NCBI GenBank assembly: GCA_932294295.1
Contig: OW028573.1
Coordinates: 56,955,829 to 57,019,828 of the forward strand
DNA from: Alitta virens
Taxonomy: Eukaryota > Annelida > Polychaeta > Phyllodocida > Nereididae
Direction: 5' to 3'
DNA length: 64,000 nt
Shown here piece after piece: positions 60,711 to 64,000 of this stretch (positions within the stretch are counted from its first letter, which is position 1; every line of letters begins with the position of its first letter). A program made the position numbers and the translations under genes. The notes below the pieces were generated by a model. That model was not told the origin of the DNA. It ran no database searches and saw only the letters and a list, made by a program, of their open reading frames with translations.

Positions 60711-61639
60711 TATTTATTTCGAAACAGTCATGAATAATAATCCTAATTTTGTCCTGTTTTTTGAAAGTTATATGCATTTGACTACGGTGGAATGTGTTCA
60801 ATGGAAGTTAGAAAACAAAATTATCCCGAAGTCACGACATATTACTTTTTCAACTACGTTTCTATCTAGGCTTTCAGCTTTAATCATTTGACATCTGAAA
60901 ATGATACTCGTTAAAGAATAAAAATAACATGTATAATCTGCCATTATTGGTTACTTTAAATAGTGACTGCTTCCAAGAAATTATGAAATTGTTCCATACC
61001 ATTGTGTTATTCAATGTCAAATTAGTGATTGTGTGAACACCATGTTTAATTCCCATGTAATTGAGGCACTTGTCTTCTACAATAGTTTCATAAATTGTTC
61101 CATTGTTATCAATGTGGCTGTGGAGGGTAAATATCAGTAATTTGCAAAATTGGGAATCTTTATACAACTAAGGGTTGCCATGGTATTTTGGCAAGACAAG
61201 GCAGCCCAAATTGGTATGTGTTGGTTGTAGGGGGGTGCTGGTTGGAGGGTTTCATTCTGAGCCCATCATCTTCAACCTGTGTCATGAATCACAGCCTGAA
61301 GGACGAGCCACACCAGGCCAAGAGTGAATCATCTCTGCTTCCAAGCAACAACATGCTATGTGGCACATGATAAAACTATTATGCCATTCAGAGTGTTTCC
61401 CCTACGACTCCTCTGTTGCCGCAGAACTTTGGGTTTTATTAAAACCGAGAAGACGAATTGATCGGTTTAATATATTTCCAAAAGACTTGCTGCCTGCCAC
61501 AAGCACTGCTTGAGGCACTAAATTTGTCTGCTGGGGACTTATAAGTAAATTCCGGTCTGTGATATGAACTTCCTTCCTTCTTCCGGGCCACAAGAACACC
61601 ACCATGTGACTCGATTCTTATTCATCACTAACCAATTAT

Positions 61640-62765
61640 CGAGTTCTAGGGTTGTAGTACTGGTGTTGTAGTATCGTGTTCTGTTGCTTGGCTGCTTGCA
61701 TGATAATTTACTTGGTAGCTTGTCTGTTTGTAGTTGTGCTTTCATAGCTGCTGTTTGCTTGGAAACTTATTTGTTACCTCAGTTGCTTGTTTGCATCCAG
61801 GTTGTGGTGGTTTTTGAATTACATGTTTACTTGCAACTTGCTTGGTAATACATTTGTAATATCACATTTGATTTTGTATTGAACTAACATACTATGTTCT
61901 ATGACAGACCATTTATATTTACGAACGAACGGTCTGAGGGCTGAAAATATTTGAGTCAACGCAGCAGCAGCGTAGGCAGCGTAGGCAGGGAGGGGGATAG
62001 CGCGGTTTCACATAATAGGAAAATTCTGCAAACCTTTTGGGTGTACAGCTATAAATTGCACACCATTAGAACCGTGATACAAACGCGCAACTTACAAGCC
62101 AAATTTGACGAAGATCCGACCCGTAGAAGCCGAGAAAAGTGTGATTATGGTACAAATTTAAGCCTTAAAATTTCGTCTAAAACGCCTGAATTTGTACTAT
62201 AATCAATTTTCTCGGCTTCTACTGGTCAGATCTTCACTAAATTTGATTTGTAAGTTGCGCTTTTGTATCGCGGTTCTAATAGTTTGTCTTCTATAGCTGT
62301 ACTCCCAAAACTACGAAAGCGCAAGTTAAAACAGTTTTGGCAGGATTTCCCTATTCTACACACAACACCAAGTATCTATTCTTTTTTTGTTGAAAAAGAA
62401 TATTCTTGTTTTGCTTGTTGGCTGGTGATTATTTGCTTGCATGAATCAACCGAACTTGCTCAGCTGTTGTTTGCTCAGAAACATATTTGGTATTTCAGTT
62501 GATTGATTGTTGCCTGTTTATTTGAATGCAAAGATGCTTGGTTGCTGCCTTGCCTGACAATACATGTAATAATACTACAGCATTTGTACAGTGCATGGTT
62601 TCTGTTGTTGCTTTTGTGCTTGCGCATGGAAACGTAGTTGCCTTACTTGGCAATACGTGTAATAATAATCACAAATGATTTTGTCTGTTGCTTTTATGCC
62701 TTGTGTTATTCGCTCGCATGGAATTTTACCCATTTGCTTGCTGAGCATATGCTGTGCAGGGCCAG
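61640..62765 (+). repeat. Degenerate tandem-repeat array, interrupted
   Basis: Recurring words include GCTTGGTAATACATTTGTAA / CTTGGCAATACGTGTAATAA (61842, 62549, 62646) and GCTGCTGTTTGCTTGGAAAC / GCTGTTGTTTGCTCAGAAAC (61748, 62463, and a weaker one at 62610). Copies lie on both sides of the foldback element, so the array is older than the insertion. Confidence 0.55.
62015..62354. mobile_element. 340-bp foldback MITE
   Basis: Two arms of about 150 bases pair along nearly their whole length. Matching pieces include ATAGGAAAATTCTGC with GCAGGATTTCCCTAT, TACAGCTATA with TATAGCTGTA, ATTAGAACCG with CGGTTCTAAT, GCGCAACTTACAA with TTGTAAGTTGCGC, AGAAGCCGAGAAAA with TTTTCTCGGCTTCT, and GTACAAATT with AATTTGTAC. 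The loop is about 28 bases. No open frame for a transposase. The target-site duplication is unclear. Confidence 0.85.
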
Positions 62766-63298
62766 TTCATTAAGGGGAATGAAGGAAATTAGCCGTTAGT
62801 TATTCGTCCGAATACAATTTGCCGAGCATCCATATGTAGCAAATGAAGGGAATAACTCAATTATGCTGTGCCGGGAACAGTATTAACGTAATTCACACTT
62901 GTTATCTCTGAATTTACTCCATCAAAGCTCCACGGGTTGAACGGCCCTCTGTTCCTTGTTACCCCTAACTACCGGTGCAATTTTTTCCTTTTTAGATCTG
63001 AATATAATTACATTTTATGGGTCTGTGGCGGAAGTACTAGAGAAACAAAACCGCAGTTTCCTGTCCTTAAATGCTTGGTTTATTTCCTATTAGAGCCGGA
63101 AATACTATCGATGTGTTGGTGAGTGCATTTCCACACACAGGTGTTGTCCCTCCCAGCTTTAGGCTGGTGTGAAAGCTACAAGACGTTCTCAGGATTCAAG
63201 AATGCAAACAACATGTTTGTTGATACCGCCTGACACCCACAAGCTAACACTCAAGCTCCAGGCTCCTTCCTGGCTTCTGATTGGTTGAAAGGAACCTA
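62766..63298. other. Noncoding sequence before the CRE repeat
   Basis: No gene or repeat recognised. It ends in an inverted CCAAT-type word, TTCTGATTGGTTGAAAGG, at about 63274, which may belong to the regulatory block that follows. Confidence 0.4.
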
Positions 63299-63302
63299 AA
63301 AG

Positions 63303-63450
63303 AATGACGTCATTTCGAAAGGAAAACGCGTGTTGCCCGAGAATTCGTTTTTGAGCCAAAATAGAAAAAAGAGTGACGTCATTTCGAAAGGAAAACACGT
63401 GTTGCCCGAGAGTTCGTTTTTGAGCCAAAATAGCATTAGAGAATATGCGG
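63303..63450 (+). promoter_or_regulatory. 69-bp duplicated unit with two perfect CREs
   Basis: Two near-identical units, each with TGACGTCATTTCGAAAGGAA then AACRCGTGTTGCCCGAGA. The CRE palindromes are at 63305-63312 and 63374-63381. The second unit also has CACGTG. A GCGGAAGA (ETS-like) follows at about 63448. The units keep many CpGs, unlike the flanks, which suggests an unmethylated, possibly active element. No downstream exon seen before the window ends. Confidence 0.5.
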
Positions 63451-64000
63451 AAGATGGGAATAAACCTCAGCGGTTTTATTTTGGGCCTGGAGTCGACGTG
63501 TACGCCACACAGGAAGCCCGCAATTGTCTCTAGCCAGGTTTATTGACGGATTCAAAATGAACCAACGTCACGCAAAGCACGGGAAGTCAAAAAGAAAAGT
63601 CAATGATGTCAGTGATTACAACGACAACACAACAAAGTAGCAATCTTACAACCATTAATTTAGCACAAAACTGCTGTAGTTTTGTAGTTTTGCTCAGGTA
63701 GCACTATTGATGTGCATCCGACGTGACTGCCACAGTGTTTTGTAGCAGAAATGACTTCATAATGTGATGGATCCGTCACGAAGCGTTCTAATAGACATGT
63801 CCTGCACCTACAGAAGCAATCTGATATATTTGACTGGAAAGGGGAGGGATAGAAAAGGGACTGAATCCATATTTATACGCCACTAATGGGTGTACCTCAG
63901 GGCTTTGTCCTCTGGCCATTCATCTCAGCAGGGAAACAATCTCGGCTTTGATGTTTCTGTTTGTTCACAGATGTCAATATCTAGGCTCCTAGAAAACATA
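63451..64000. other. Right-edge noncoding sequence
   Basis: Apart from a possible reverse-transcriptase scrap at 63886-63930, nothing is recognisable. A short frame downstream of the CRE repeat closes at 63531 and lacks domain features. Confidence 0.4.
63886..63930 (+). pseudogene. Possible LINE RT scrap (GVPQG motif)
   Basis: The plus strand reads MGVPQGFVLWPFISA, close to the RT motif GVPQGS(V)LGPLLF of non-LTR elements. It is only about 15 residues and the flanking frame shows no further RT sequence, so it could be chance. Confidence 0.3.

Overview
The window is animal nuclear DNA. Exons are short, introns are long and have GT-AG ends, and there are tRNA-derived SINEs, decayed non-LTR retrotransposons, small DNA transposons and many microsatellites. 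The one gene I can reconstruct encodes a SUEL-type (rhamnose-binding) lectin domain, a CUB-like domain, a sushi/CCP domain and a transmembrane helix. This mix suggests a marine invertebrate such as a lophotrochozoan or an invertebrate deuterostome. I cannot name the species. There are no operons, CRISPR arrays or prokaryotic features.

The gene is on the minus strand and fills about the first third of the window. A signal-peptide exon starts at 21245. It is followed by a SUEL exon (13255-13545), a CUB-like exon (11349-11720), a sushi exon (4158-4340) and a transmembrane exon (672-753), after which the gene runs off the left edge. The first four introns are all phase 1, so each extracellular module sits on its own shuffle-competent exon. 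The intron after the transmembrane helix is phase 2. The protein is 331 residues up to the last visible codon and should be a type I cell-surface protein. Just upstream of the start codon lies a CpG-dense block with E2F-like and CCAAT-like sites, which is the probable promoter. The introns hold microsatellites, SINE copies, minisatellites, a foldback element at 19.2 kb and a second CpG-dense block at 8.6-8.9 kb that ends in a plus-strand splice donor.

From 21.6 to 64 kb I find no convincing protein-coding gene. The left part (21.6-29 kb) is mostly unique noncoding DNA. At 29.67-30.17 kb two pieces of LINE reverse-transcriptase coding sequence lie head to head. From about 34 to 53 kb the sequence is built from degenerate copies of a multi-module repeat. 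Modules occur in the same order and orientation at least six times, and a roughly 7-kb duplication lies inside the region. At 43.5 kb there is an antisense retroelement ORF remnant. Between 55 and 58 kb there is a SINE and a 410-bp Tc1/mariner-type miniature element. The last 4 kb hold a promoter-like block at 60.6 kb, a degenerate repeat array interrupted by a 340-bp foldback element, and a 69-bp duplicated unit that carries two perfect CRE palindromes.

Protein calls rest on motif recognition by eye. Exon boundaries rest on splice consensus plus phase agreement. No database or transcript check was possible.
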